Assembly (NCBI GenBank): GCA_001898625.1
Contig: MKUP01000026.1
Location: 1-64,000, forward strand
DNA from: Burkholderiales bacterium 67-32
GTDB taxonomy: Bacteria; Pseudomonadota; Gammaproteobacteria; Burkholderiales; Burkholderiaceae_B
DNA length: 64,000 nucleotides
Reading direction: 5' to 3'
Shown here: positions 1 to 7,538 of the stretch, one piece after another
How positions within the stretch are numbered: the first letter of the stretch is position 1
Layout of the letters: each line of letters starts with the position of its first letter
Translations under genes and position numbers: made by a program
Notes under the pieces: generated by a model
Databases searched by the model: none
What the model was told of the DNA's origin: nothing
Seen by the model: only the letters and a program-made list of their open reading frames with translations

Positions 1-105
1 GACCATCGGGATTCGGTGCTGACCGAACGCGAGCGGGAATCGAACAAGACCATGATGGTCTGCGTGTCCGGCTGCAAGGGCAGCAAGCTCGTGCTGGATA
101 TCTGA
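1..105 (+). CDS. PDR/VanB-family oxidoreductase, C-terminal fragment
   Basis: The window opens inside a reading frame that ends at TGA 103-105. The 34 visible residues include HRDSVLTERER, a Cys-rich stretch (MVCVSGCKG) and the ending LVLDI. This is the usual C-terminus of phthalate dioxygenase reductase/VanB proteins, in which a C-terminal plant-type 2Fe-2S ferredoxin domain passes electrons to a Rieske oxygenase. The flavin and NAD domains lie outside the window, so the substrate cannot be judged. A copy of the dispersed intergenic repeat starts four bases after the stop. Confidence 0.6.
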   Translation, partial: DHRDSVLTERERESNKTMMVCVSGCKGSKLVLDI

Positions 106-108
106 CCT

Positions 109-176
109 CTCCTACGCCCCCTCCAGGGGGCGATGCGGGTGGACCGGCGGAGCCAGGATCCACCGCATCCTGGGGC
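109..176 (+). repeat. dispersed intergenic repeat, copy 1
   Basis: GC-rich repeat directly after the stop of the oxidoreductase. It has the family layout: a CCTACGCCCCC arm, a C-run/G-run hairpin, then GGACCGGCGGAGCC and a GGATCC-containing inverted segment ending in CCTGGGG. Related copies lie at 10397, 11602, 55699, 57993 and 58160. Confidence 0.8.
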
Positions 177-238
177 GGGAGAGTGGGCATGTGAATGTGG
201 GGCGGTGTCTTTGGGCACCGCTTTTTTTATGTCGATTT

Positions 239-284
239 GATAAGCATGCGTATCATGTTGCGTATTTTGATAAGCGTGCGTATT
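239..284. promoter_or_regulatory. two MarR-type operator palindromes
   Basis: Two near-identical 16-bp sites, GATAAGCATGCGTATC (239-254) and GATAAGCGTGCGTATT (269-284), lie 30 bp apart centre to centre, about three helical turns. The first is an almost perfect palindrome with one mismatched pair. Both precede the marR-like gene at 320. The second lies inside the predicted promoter spacer and the first just upstream of the -35, an arrangement that suits autorepression. Confidence 0.6.
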
Positions 285-286
285 AT
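258..286 (+). promoter_or_regulatory. predicted sigma70 promoter of the marR-like gene
   Basis: TTGCGT (258-263), a 17-base spacer and TATTAT (281-286) form a plausible sigma70 promoter. Transcription would start near 293. The downstream palindrome 269-284 covers the spacer and touches the -10. Confidence 0.5.
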
Positions 287-319
287 TTGTCGGAGCCTAT
301 CCGAACCGCTTGCCGATCC

Positions 320-790
320 ATGTCCCTGCCCGAGAAAAAAGACCACCCGAACGTCGCCGCCCGCAACGACATCGACCGTTTCGCGGACAAGCCCGGCTTT
401 CTGATCCGCCGCGCTCACCAGATTTCCGTGGCCGGGCTGGACCGCCGGCTGCAGCCCTACGACCTGACGGTGCCGCAGATGGTCCTGCTTACCGCCCTGC
501 ATTTTCATCCGGGCGTGGACCAGGCGAGCCTGGCCGCCTCCGTATCCGTCGACGTCGTAACGGTGGGGCGGATCGTCAAGCGCTTCGTCGAGCGCGGGTT
601 GGTGGAGCGTTCCCGCTCCGAGTTGGACGGGCGTGCGCACGAACTGCGCCTGTCGGTCTCGGGTGAGTCGCTGCTGCAACGCATACAGCCCGAGATCGCC
701 TCGTCCCAGAACGAGATCCTGGGCGACCTGAGCCAGGAAGAGCGCCAGGCCTTCTTCGTCATCATGCGCAAGATCGTCGGCCTGGCCTGA
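320..790 (+). CDS. MarR-family transcriptional regulator
   Basis: A 156-residue winged-helix regulator starting MSLPEKK. The DNA-binding core spans about residues 45-115: a Pro-Gln-Met-Val-Leu-Leu-Thr-Ala-Leu recognition region, then the VTVGRIVKRFVERGL helix and the wing with SELDGRAHE. An in-frame ATG at 191 is possible but would put the palindromes and promoter inside the gene, so the later start is preferred. The first gene downstream, 47 bases away in the same direction, encodes a solute receptor. The regulator probably controls itself and that operon in response to an aromatic or organic acid ligand (inference). Confidence 0.8.
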   Translation: MSLPEKKDHPNVAARNDIDRFADKPGFLIRRAHQISVAGLDRRLQPYDLTVPQMVLLTALHFHPGVDQASLAASVSVDVVTVGRIVKRFVERGLVERSRSELDGRAHELRLSVSGESLLQRIQPEIASSQNEILGDLSQEERQAFFVIMRKIVGLA

Positions 791-837
791 ATCGTCTCGC
801 GCCGTTTCCGCAGCTTCCTTTCCTTGAAGGAACCGTC

Positions 838-1815
838 ATGTCGCATCGTCGCTTGTCCTGTGTCCGCATCGCGGCCGTCGCCTGCCTGGCCGCTGCTCCG
901 ATGGCGGTGCCCGCGCAGAGCTATCCCGCCCGTCCAGTGCGCCTGATCGCGCCCTTCCCCCCCGGGGGCAGCGTCGACCAGCTTGCGCGCCTGCTAAGCG
1001 CAAAGCTGGCGCCGCAATGGAAGCAATCGGTGGTGGTCGAGAACCGTCCCGGTGCCGCCGGGGCGATCGGCGTGGAGCTGGTGGCCAAGGCGCCACCCGA
1101 CGGCTACACCTTCGTGTTGAGTTCGCCGGGGGCGATCGCGATCAACCCGCACTTTCGCAAGATGCCTTATGACGCGGCCAAGGATCTGGCCCCGGTGACG
1201 ATGATCGCCACCATTCCCACCGCCATCGCCGTCCATCCCTCGGTGCCGGTGCGCAACGTGGCGGACCTGATCGCCCTGGGCAAGGGCAGCAGTCGGGGCC
1301 TGCTCTATAGCGTTTCCGGCTCCGGCAGCCAGACCCACCTCGCGGGCGAATTGCTGGCCTCCATCACCGGCGCGAAGATGGCGGCGGTGCCCTATAAGGG
1401 CACGGCGCCGGCGGCGCTGGCGATCGCCTCGGGCGAGGTCAATTTCGGCATATCCGATCTCACCACGCTGCTGCCGCTGGTGCAGGACCGGCGCCTGCGC
1501 ATCCTGGCCGTGGTCGACGCGCAGCGGCCCACGTCGGCCCCCGACGTGCCCACCGTGGCCGAATCGGGCTACCCGGACTACGTCGCCAGCGGGTGGGTGG
1601 CAATGTTCGCGCCCGCGGGCACCCCGGCGGATATCGTGCGCAAGGTCAGCCAGGACGTGGGCCGCATTCTGAACTCGCCCGAGGGCAGGCAGGCCGTCAT
1701 CCAGGGTGGCATGGAACCGGCGCCCGGTACGCCCGACGCGCTGGGCACTTTCGTGACGGCGGAGATCGGCAAATGGGGGCGCGTCATCAGGACCGCCCAT
1801 ATCAAGGTCGAGTGA
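838..1815 (+). CDS. Bug/TctC-type periplasmic solute receptor
   Basis: A 325-residue protein with a signal peptide ending near Ala-Gln at residue 27 and the Bug signature (YPARPVRLIAPFPPGG near the N-terminus, VVENRPGAAG, then DGYT). Bug receptors bind carboxylates, amides or aromatic acids in the periplasm. Tripartite tricarboxylate systems also need TctA/TctB membrane proteins, and none is in the window, so this is an orphan receptor. An AAGGAA ribosome site precedes the start. It is the first gene of a four-gene operon and probably captures the substrate of the enzymes that follow. Confidence 0.9.
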   Translation: MSHRRLSCVRIAAVACLAAAPMAVPAQSYPARPVRLIAPFPPGGSVDQLARLLSAKLAPQWKQSVVVENRPGAAGAIGVELVAKAPPDGYTFVLSSPGAIAINPHFRKMPYDAAKDLAPVTMIATIPTAIAVHPSVPVRNVADLIALGKGSSRGLLYSVSGSGSQTHLAGELLASITGAKMAAVPYKGTAPAALAIASGEVNFGISDLTTLLPLVQDRRLRILAVVDAQRPTSAPDVPTVAESGYPDYVASGWVAMFAPAGTPADIVRKVSQDVGRILNSPEGRQAVIQGGMEPAPGTPDALGTFVTAEIGKWGRVIRTAHIKVE

Positions 1816-1827
1816 GTGGCCGGCTTC

Positions 1828-2844
1828 ATGAAGCTCGATGTGTTCTCGCATATCTGCCCGCGGCCCTTCCATGAGCGCATGGAGCGGGTATTGCCTGATG
1901 GCGGCGCGCGAGCCCGCCTGTTGTATGGCGTGCCGTCGCTGCATGACATGGACCTGCGGTTCCGCCTCATGGACAGGTTCGACGACTATGCGCAGATCGT
2001 CTGCATGTCCGGTCCGCCCATCGAAAGCATGGGCGGACCGGCGCTGGCCTGCGATCTGGCGCGTTGTGCGAACGACGAAATGGCGGAGCTCGTGGCGCGC
2101 CATGCCGATCGCTTTCCCGGCTTCGTCGCCGCGCTGCCGATGAACGACGAGGATGGACTGATGAGCGAAGCCGAGCGGGCCGTGCGCGACCTGGGGGCCG
2201 TCGGTGTCCAGGTCTATACGCATGTGCTCGGCCACCCGCTGACGTCGCCGCGAACGGTGGGCTTGTTCGGCCTGATGGCGGCGCTCGATCTTCCCATCTG
2301 GCTGCATCCAGAACGGGAAGCCTCGCACGCGGACTACACCGCCGAGTCCAGAAGCCACTACGAGATCTGGTTCGCCCTCGGCTGGCCCCACGAAACCAGC
2401 GTGGCGATGGCGCATATCGCGCTGTCCGGACTGTTCGACCAGTATCCCGGGCTGAAGGTCATCGCCCACCAGATGGGCGGGACCATCCCGTATCTGGAGG
2501 GGCGCGTGACCAACGTATGGGAACGGCTGGGGGCGCGCACCCCCGAGGAAGATTACGCCGCCCGTCGGCGGGCGATGACGAAGCAGCCCGTGGATTACTT
2601 TCGCATGTTCCATGCGGATACCGTGGGCGCCATCGGGCAGCCGGCGATCGAGTGCTGCCTGGATTTCTTCGGCCCGCGGAACATGTTGTTCGCGACCGAT
2701 GCGCCGTTCGGTCCCGAGCAGGGGGCGGGCTACATCCGCTCGGCCATCGCGGCCGTGGAAGGGCTGGCGTTGACCGATGGCCAGCGGCAGGACATTTTCG
2801 AGGGCAACGCCAGGCGCTTGCTCAAGCTCGGGGTAAAGGAATGA
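1828..2844 (+). CDS. amidohydrolase-2 family protein (ACMSD/resorcylate decarboxylase-like)
   Basis: A 338-residue TIM-barrel metal hydrolase/decarboxylase. Visible landmarks are the N-terminal DVFSH segment, the mid-protein ligand in IWLHPER, the catalytic-type His in VIAHQMGG and the C-terminal Asp in LFATDAPFG. In aminocarboxymuconate semialdehyde decarboxylase the first motif is Asp-x-His-x-His; here the first His is Phe, so one metal ligand is missing or replaced. GTG at 1816 is in frame, but ATG 1828 gives the normal N-terminus. Its stop overlaps the next start (ATGA). Decarboxylation or ring hydrolysis of an aromatic acid derivative is plausible; the substrate is unknown. Confidence 0.75.
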   Translation: MKLDVFSHICPRPFHERMERVLPDGGARARLLYGVPSLHDMDLRFRLMDRFDDYAQIVCMSGPPIESMGGPALACDLARCANDEMAELVARHADRFPGFVAALPMNDEDGLMSEAERAVRDLGAVGVQVYTHVLGHPLTSPRTVGLFGLMAALDLPIWLHPEREASHADYTAESRSHYEIWFALGWPHETSVAMAHIALSGLFDQYPGLKVIAHQMGGTIPYLEGRVTNVWERLGARTPEEDYAARRRAMTKQPVDYFRMFHADTVGAIGQPAIECCLDFFGPRNMLFATDAPFGPEQGAGYIRSAIAAVEGLALTDGQRQDIFEGNARRLLKLGVKE

Positions 2845-4070
2845 ACGTATTCTCGATGGCCGATCGTCCGGTGATCCGGCTCGCGGCGGATGGCAGGACG
2901 CTGAATCCCGTGTCGCGTGTCGAACTGGAGCGCCGCTGGGCAGCGGTGCGCGGCGCCATGGCCGATGCCGGGGTCGATGCGCTGGTGGTGCAGGGCGCCA
3001 ATGGCATTTCCGGCGGAGGCTATTTCCGCTGGCTGTCCGGCCAGCCTTCGGGCAACTACAACCCGCGCACCCTGGTCTTTCCCGCCGATGGGTTGATGAC
3101 GCTGGTGGACCAGGGCCCTTTCGACGCCGTGCTGGAGTTCGACGGCGACGACCCGTCCAATCCCGGCGTGGGGCGCCGATGCATGGTTCCGAGCTACCCG
3201 TCCGTGGCCTATACCGCCGACTACGACGCCGAGATCGTGGTGCGCGAGATACGCCGGCATGGCTACCGCCGCATCGGTATCCTGGCGGCGGCCAGCGCCT
3301 ATTACCCGTTCGGCGCCTACCTGCGCGAGCAGATGGGCGCCGCGCTGGTGGACATGACGCCCGCGGTCGATGCCATCAAGGCCATCAAGAGCGAAGAAGA
3401 GATCGCCCTGATCCGGGACGCCGCCGCGATGCAGGACCGCATCGTTGCCGAGGTCGCCGCCGCGATCCGTCCGGGCATGCGCGACTTCGAGGTCATGGCG
3501 CATGCCCAGCACGCCGGGCAGTTGCTGGGCAGCGAGCAGGGCATGTTCTTCGGGTCGTCCGCGGCGCCGGGCCACGCGGCCGGTTTGCGGCCCCGCTTCC
3601 AGCAGGGCAGGGAACTGCGCGAGGGCGACATGTTCACGCTGCTGGTGGAAAACGCGGGGCCGGGCGGCATGTTCGCGCATATCGCCAGGCCCATCGTCCT
3701 GGGCCGGGTCGGCAACGACGTGCGCGATGCCTTCGACGCCGTGCTGGAAGCGCAGCGCGCGACGCTGGCGCTGCTGCGGCCCGGGGCGCCGTGCGCGGAC
3801 GTTTTCGCCGCGTACAATGCCTTCATGCGCGGCCGAGACTGGCCCGAGGAGCGCCGGCTGCATTGCCATGGCCAGGGCTACGACCTGGTCGAGCGGCCCC
3901 TGATCCGGCAGGACGAAAGCCTGTGCATCGAAGCCGGCATGAACATCGCGGTGCATCCGGCGATCGGATCGGCGTCGATGTTCATGACCGTTTGCGAAAA
4001 CTACCTGATCCGGCCCGATGGTCCGCCTTCGTGTCTGCACGGGACGCCGCAGCGGATCATCGAGCGCTAA
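2841..4070 (+). CDS. M24 pita-bread fold protein (aminopeptidase P/creatinase-like) with altered metal site
   Basis: 409 residues: an N-terminal creatinase-type domain (about 25-175) and a C-terminal M24 domain (about 185-400). M24 metallopeptidases use Asp, Asp, His, Glu, Glu. Here the two Asp positions read Glu270 and His280, while His343 (HCHGQGYD), Glu364 and Glu386 remain. This resembles metal-free creatinase-type hydrolases or unassigned catabolic M24 proteins more than a true peptidase. ATG 2841 overlaps the upstream stop by four bases, so it is translationally coupled. It probably cleaves a C-N bond in the substrate imported by the operon (inference). Confidence 0.8.
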   Translation: MNVFSMADRPVIRLAADGRTLNPVSRVELERRWAAVRGAMADAGVDALVVQGANGISGGGYFRWLSGQPSGNYNPRTLVFPADGLMTLVDQGPFDAVLEFDGDDPSNPGVGRRCMVPSYPSVAYTADYDAEIVVREIRRHGYRRIGILAAASAYYPFGAYLREQMGAALVDMTPAVDAIKAIKSEEEIALIRDAAAMQDRIVAEVAAAIRPGMRDFEVMAHAQHAGQLLGSEQGMFFGSSAAPGHAAGLRPRFQQGRELREGDMFTLLVENAGPGGMFAHIARPIVLGRVGNDVRDAFDAVLEAQRATLALLRPGAPCADVFAAYNAFMRGRDWPEERRLHCHGQGYDLVERPLIRQDESLCIEAGMNIAVHPAIGSASMFMTVCENYLIRPDGPPSCLHGTPQRIIER

Positions 4071-4076
4071 GCCCCG

Positions 4077-5012
4077 ATGATCGTACTCATCATCAACGCC
4101 GACGCCGACTATTATTGCCAGCAACTGGCGCGGGCTTGCCCCGGCGCGGATCTGCGCGCCGCCGCCACGCCCGAGGTGGCCTGGGAGCATGCCGAGGGCG
4201 CCCATGTCATCATGGCCTTCGCCAGCGCGCTGTCGCCGGGCCTGATCGCACGGGCACATCGGCTCGAGTGGCTCCAGGCCCTGTCCTCCGGCGTGGATGG
4301 CATGCTCGATCTGTGCGCGGGGCGTCCGGACATCGCCATCACCTCCACGCGCGGCGTACAGGGGCCGGCGGTGGCGGAGATGGCGTTCGTGCACATGCTG
4401 GCGCTGGCGCGCGACGTGCCGCGCCTTGCCGCGAACCAGCGCAGGGCGGTATGGGAGCGCTATCCCCAGCCGCTGCTGCACGGCAAGACGGTGGTCATCG
4501 TCGGCACGGGAGCGATCGCGGGCGAACTGGCCGCGCGTTGCCGCGCATTCGGCATGTCGGTGCATGGCGTGTCCGCCGCCCCCCGTCCCATTCCCGGGTT
4601 CGATCGCGTGCACGACCGCCGTGATCTGGTCCAGGCGGCGGCGCTGGCCGATTTCATGGTGCTGCTGGTGCCATTGTCCGACGAGACCCGGCATCTGGTC
4701 GATGCCCGCATCCTGGCGGCGATGAAACCCGACGCCATTCTCGTCAACCTGGCGCGCGGGGGCGTCTGCAACGAGGCGGCCGTGCTGCGGGCGTTGCGGG
4801 AAGGGCGGCTGGGCGGGGCGGGGATGGACGTGTTCGAGATCGAGCCGTTGCCGGCCGATCATCCGCTGTGGACCGCCGACCGGGTATTCGTGACGCCGCA
4901 CCTGGGGGGAGAGTCCGATCGCTACGCCGATCAGGTGCTGCCCATCCTGCGGGCCAATCTCGCGGCTTTTCTGCAAGGCCGTCCACAGGACTTGCGCAAT
5001 CTCGTGCGCTGA
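4077..5012 (+). CDS. D-2-hydroxyacid dehydrogenase (NAD(P)-dependent)
   Basis: A 311-residue D-isomer-specific 2-hydroxyacid dehydrogenase. The nucleotide-binding glycine motif is GTGAIA at 143-148. The catalytic triad is present as Arg227 (NLARGG), Glu256 (EIEPLP) and His275 (TPHLGG). The first strand, MIVLIINADADYY, is short, as in glyoxylate/hydroxypyruvate reductase relatives. It starts six bases after the M24 stop and ends the operon. It would interconvert a 2-keto acid product and a 2-hydroxyacid; which one cannot be read from sequence. Confidence 0.88.
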   Translation: MIVLIINADADYYCQQLARACPGADLRAAATPEVAWEHAEGAHVIMAFASALSPGLIARAHRLEWLQALSSGVDGMLDLCAGRPDIAITSTRGVQGPAVAEMAFVHMLALARDVPRLAANQRRAVWERYPQPLLHGKTVVIVGTGAIAGELAARCRAFGMSVHGVSAAPRPIPGFDRVHDRRDLVQAAALADFMVLLVPLSDETRHLVDARILAAMKPDAILVNLARGGVCNEAAVLRALREGRLGGAGMDVFEIEPLPADHPLWTADRVFVTPHLGGESDRYADQVLPILRANLAAFLQGRPQDLRNLVR

Positions 5013-5033
5013 GGGCGAAGCCCCCATGGAGCC

Positions 5034-5777
5034 CTACGAGGCCGCGCCGTCGGCGATGGGCGTGACGTTCGTGAACAGATCCGCGGGCAGGTGCTTGACC
5101 GCCTCGTAGGTCGTGCTGATGTGCTCGGACAGCAACCGGCCGGCGCGCTCTCCATCCCGGGCCAGCGAGGCTTCCAGGATGTTCCGGTGTTCGTCGTGCA
5201 CGTCGCGCGGAATGGGCTTGCGGGTCACGACCAGCCGCCGGTAGCGCTCGGCCTGCTGGTACAGGATGCCCAGGAAATGATGCATCCAGCGCGAGGTACA
5301 GGCGCTGATCAGCGCCTGGTGGAACTCGCGGTTGCGGTCTTCCCATTCGTCGAAGCGGTTGACCGGGTTGGTGGCCAGCCGTTCCTCGGCCCGGCTCAGG
5401 CGGTGGAAGGCGGCGATGATGCGGCTTTCCCAGACGTCGTCGCCGGCCTGGATGGCCTGCCGCAGGGCTTCGCATTCCAGCAGGATGCGATTGCGGGTGA
5501 TGTCCAGGAAGTCTTCCATCGAGATGGGCGTGACATGGAAGCCGCGCTGGCCGTGGGAGACCACCAGCGCGTCCGACACCAGCAGCGACAGCGCCTCGCG
5601 CAGCGTGCCGGCGCCGACCCCATACGAATCCTTCAGGTGTTCCACGCGCAGGCGGGAGCCCGGCGGGAGCTTGCCTTCGATGATGTCGCGCCGCAGGGCG
5701 GCATAGGCCGTGCCCACGAGCGTGGTGGGGGCGGCGGCGTGGGCCAGGGGCGGTAGTTCCAATGGGATTCCAGGCAT
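5034..5777 (-). CDS. GntR-family regulator (FadR/FCD subfamily)
   Basis: 247 residues. The N-terminal winged helix-turn-helix (about 20-85) carries the GntR signatures LRRDIIEGKLPPGSRL, GAGTLREAL and GFHVTPI. The C-terminal all-helical FCD domain (about 95-235) supplies ligand-binding Asp/His residues (EDRNREFHQAL, HISTTYEAV). It is convergent with the dehydrogenase and divergent from the dioxygenase operon at 5967, so it is the likely regulator of that operon. Confidence 0.9.
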   Translation of the reverse strand: MPGIPLELPPLAHAAAPTTLVGTAYAALRRDIIEGKLPPGSRLRVEHLKDSYGVGAGTLREALSLLVSDALVVSHGQRGFHVTPISMEDFLDITRNRILLECEALRQAIQAGDDVWESRIIAAFHRLSRAEERLATNPVNRFDEWEDRNREFHQALISACTSRWMHHFLGILYQQAERYRRLVVTRKPIPRDVHDEHRNILEASLARDGERAGRLLSEHISTTYEAVKHLPADLFTNVTPIADGAAS

Positions 5778-5966
5778 GCGTCTCGGGCGGCTGGGTGCCC
5801 CCTCTCATGAACGATGGCTAGATTCTAGTCGATTCTCGACGAAAACCCCGGGCATTAGGGAAATCCATAAAATCTCGATAAAAATATTTCCAACCGATAT
5901 TTTGTGGCGTATCGTGTCCGTCTACGAAAGTGCAGGGGCTTTTCCGGCCCCCAGCTGGAGACAACG
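5778..5966. promoter_or_regulatory. divergent promoter region gntR / dioxygenase operon
   Basis: AT-rich for this genome. It holds a 7-bp inverted repeat, AAAATAT (5881-5887) and ATATTTT (5897-5903) with nine bases between, and a direct repeat of GATTCT at 5821 and 5831. These are candidate GntR operator elements. No confident -35/-10 pair was identified. Confidence 0.4.
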
Positions 5967-6830
5967 GTGATTCATCTACACGACATCCGCTACGTGCGGC
6001 TGGGCACGCCCGACCTGGAAGGCTCGGTGCGCTACGCGACCGAAGTCCTGGGCCTGGAAGTGGCCCGCCGCGTCGGCAAGGCGGTCTATCTGAAGTCCGA
6101 CAGCCGCGATCACACGCTGTGCTATTTCGAAGGCGACCCGCGCGACCACACCTCGGCCTTCGAGGTCGACACGCCCGAGGAACTGGACCAGGCCATGGCG
6201 CTGCTGGAGCAGTCCGGCTACGCGGCCACCCGCGGCAGCGTCGAGGAAGCCGAGAAGCGCCACGTGCGCGACTTCATCAACTTCAAGGACCCGTCGGGCA
6301 ACAGCGTCGACCTGGTCCACGCGCCGCACCATAGCGGCCGCCGCTATTTCCCGTCGCGCGATGCGGGCATCACGGGCTTCAGCCACATCGGCCTGCGCAC
6401 CCTCAATCCCCGTCGCGACGAAGCCTTCTGGACCCAGTTGCTCAGCGCCAAGGTCAGCGACCGCATCGGCGAAGCGCCCCTGCTGCGCATCGACGAAGTG
6501 CATCACAAGATCGCGCTGTTCCCGTCCAGCTACCCGGGCGTGCAGCACATCAACCATCAGGTCGAAAGCATCGACGACGTGATGCGGGCCTATTACATCC
6601 TGCTGGAGAAGGGGATTCCCATCCGCTTCGGCCCCGGCCGCCATCCGACCTCGGGCGCGATGTTCCTGTATTTCGAGGGACCGGACGGCATGATCTATGA
6701 ATACTCGACGGGCGTGCGCCTGATCACTGAAGAGGACGAGAAGACCTACCGTCCCCGGACCTTCCCCGCCATCCCGTCGTCGTTCTGCATGTGGGGATCC
6801 AAACCCGATATTCCGGAGTTCAAGACTTGA
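5967..6830 (+). CDS. extradiol (type I, VOC-fold) ring-cleavage dioxygenase
   Basis: 287 residues in two VOC modules (about 4-120 and 135-255), the architecture of 2,3-dihydroxybiphenyl dioxygenase. The C-terminal module keeps the Fe(II) ligands His140 (GFSHIGLR), His194 (VQHINHQV) and Glu245 (IYEYSTG), and the acid-base residues His180, His226 and Tyr235 at the right spacing. It should therefore be an active meta-cleaving enzyme for a catecholic substrate. The start is GTG with GGAG upstream; a longer frame to 5904 has no ribosome site. Its stop overlaps the next gene, and a dehydrogenase and tautomerase follow, as in meta-cleavage operons. The substrate is not assignable. Confidence 0.85.
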   Translation: MIHLHDIRYVRLGTPDLEGSVRYATEVLGLEVARRVGKAVYLKSDSRDHTLCYFEGDPRDHTSAFEVDTPEELDQAMALLEQSGYAATRGSVEEAEKRHVRDFINFKDPSGNSVDLVHAPHHSGRRYFPSRDAGITGFSHIGLRTLNPRRDEAFWTQLLSAKVSDRIGEAPLLRIDEVHHKIALFPSSYPGVQHINHQVESIDDVMRAYYILLEKGIPIRFGPGRHPTSGAMFLYFEGPDGMIYEYSTGVRLITEEDEKTYRPRTFPAIPSSFCMWGSKPDIPEFKT

Positions 6831-7528
6831 GCCAGCACGACCACGCACCGACCGCCCGGCAGCAGAGCCTGGTGCGGGCGGCGGCACGCGCCCTGGCGCG
6901 CGCCAATCTCGTCCACGCCTACGGGCATTGCAGCCTGCGGCTGGACGCCGACCGTTTCCTGGTCTGCGCCGCCAAGCCCATGGGCATGATCGGCCGGCAC
7001 GAGGACGGCACCGTGGTGCCGGTGAACGGCGAGCTGCCCGAGGGCGTGCTGGGCGAAGTCCGCATCCACCAGCACATCTATCGCCTGCGTCCCGAGGTCG
7101 GGGCGGTGATCCGCAGCATGCCGCGCGACGTGATGACCCTGTCGTCCGCGCGCGTGACGCCGGCGCCGCGCCATGGCATGGGGTCGTATTTCTCGCCGGC
7201 CGTGCCGCTCTGGGACGATCCCCAACTGATACGCACCGACGAGCAGGCCGCCGGCGTGGCCGCGAAGCTGGGCGCCGCCGCGGCCGTGGTCATGCGCGGC
7301 AACGGCGCGGTGGTGGCCGCGCCCAATATCGAACAGGCCGTGGTGCTGAACTGGTACCTCGAGGACGCCGCGCGCATCGAGCTGCAACTGCGCGCGGCCG
7401 GATTGGCCGACGGCCCGACGCTGTCGCCGGAAGAGGCCGCCCGCCGCGCTACCGGCGCCGGCCGCATCTTCGAACGCATGTGGGAATACCTGTGCGACGG
7501 GGATCCCGAATTTGCAGATGTCATCTAA
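6827..7528 (+). CDS. class II aldolase/adducin-like protein lacking the zinc ligands
   Basis: 233 residues. The chosen start is TTG 6827, which overlaps the upstream stop (TTGA) and has GGAG eight bases before it, so it is translationally coupled. The fold motifs are clear: ANLVHAYGHCS, GEVRIHQHIY, RPEVGAVI. Compared with fuculose aldolase, the catalytic Glu is kept (Glu78). The three zinc His positions are Arg96 and Met98 (usual HxH) and Asn159 (RGNG instead of RGHG). Metal-dependent retro-aldol chemistry is unlikely; a hydratase, isomerase or decarboxylase role is possible. Its place between dioxygenase and dehydrogenase suggests it acts on the ring-cleavage product or its precursor. Confidence 0.75.
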   Translation: MSQHDHAPTARQQSLVRAAARALARANLVHAYGHCSLRLDADRFLVCAAKPMGMIGRHEDGTVVPVNGELPEGVLGEVRIHQHIYRLRPEVGAVIRSMPRDVMTLSSARVTPAPRHGMGSYFSPAVPLWDDPQLIRTDEQAAGVAAKLGAAAAVVMRGNGAVVAAPNIEQAVVLNWYLEDAARIELQLRAAGLADGPTLSPEEAARRATGAGRIFERMWEYLCDGDPEFADVI

Positions 7529-7538
7529 AGGTATGTCC

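Noticed and set aside
994-5027. Minus-strand open frames of 539 and 765 codons opposite the first operon
   Set aside because: Shadows of the amidohydrolase, M24 and dehydrogenase genes; His/Arg/Gly-rich translations without domain signatures or ribosome sites.
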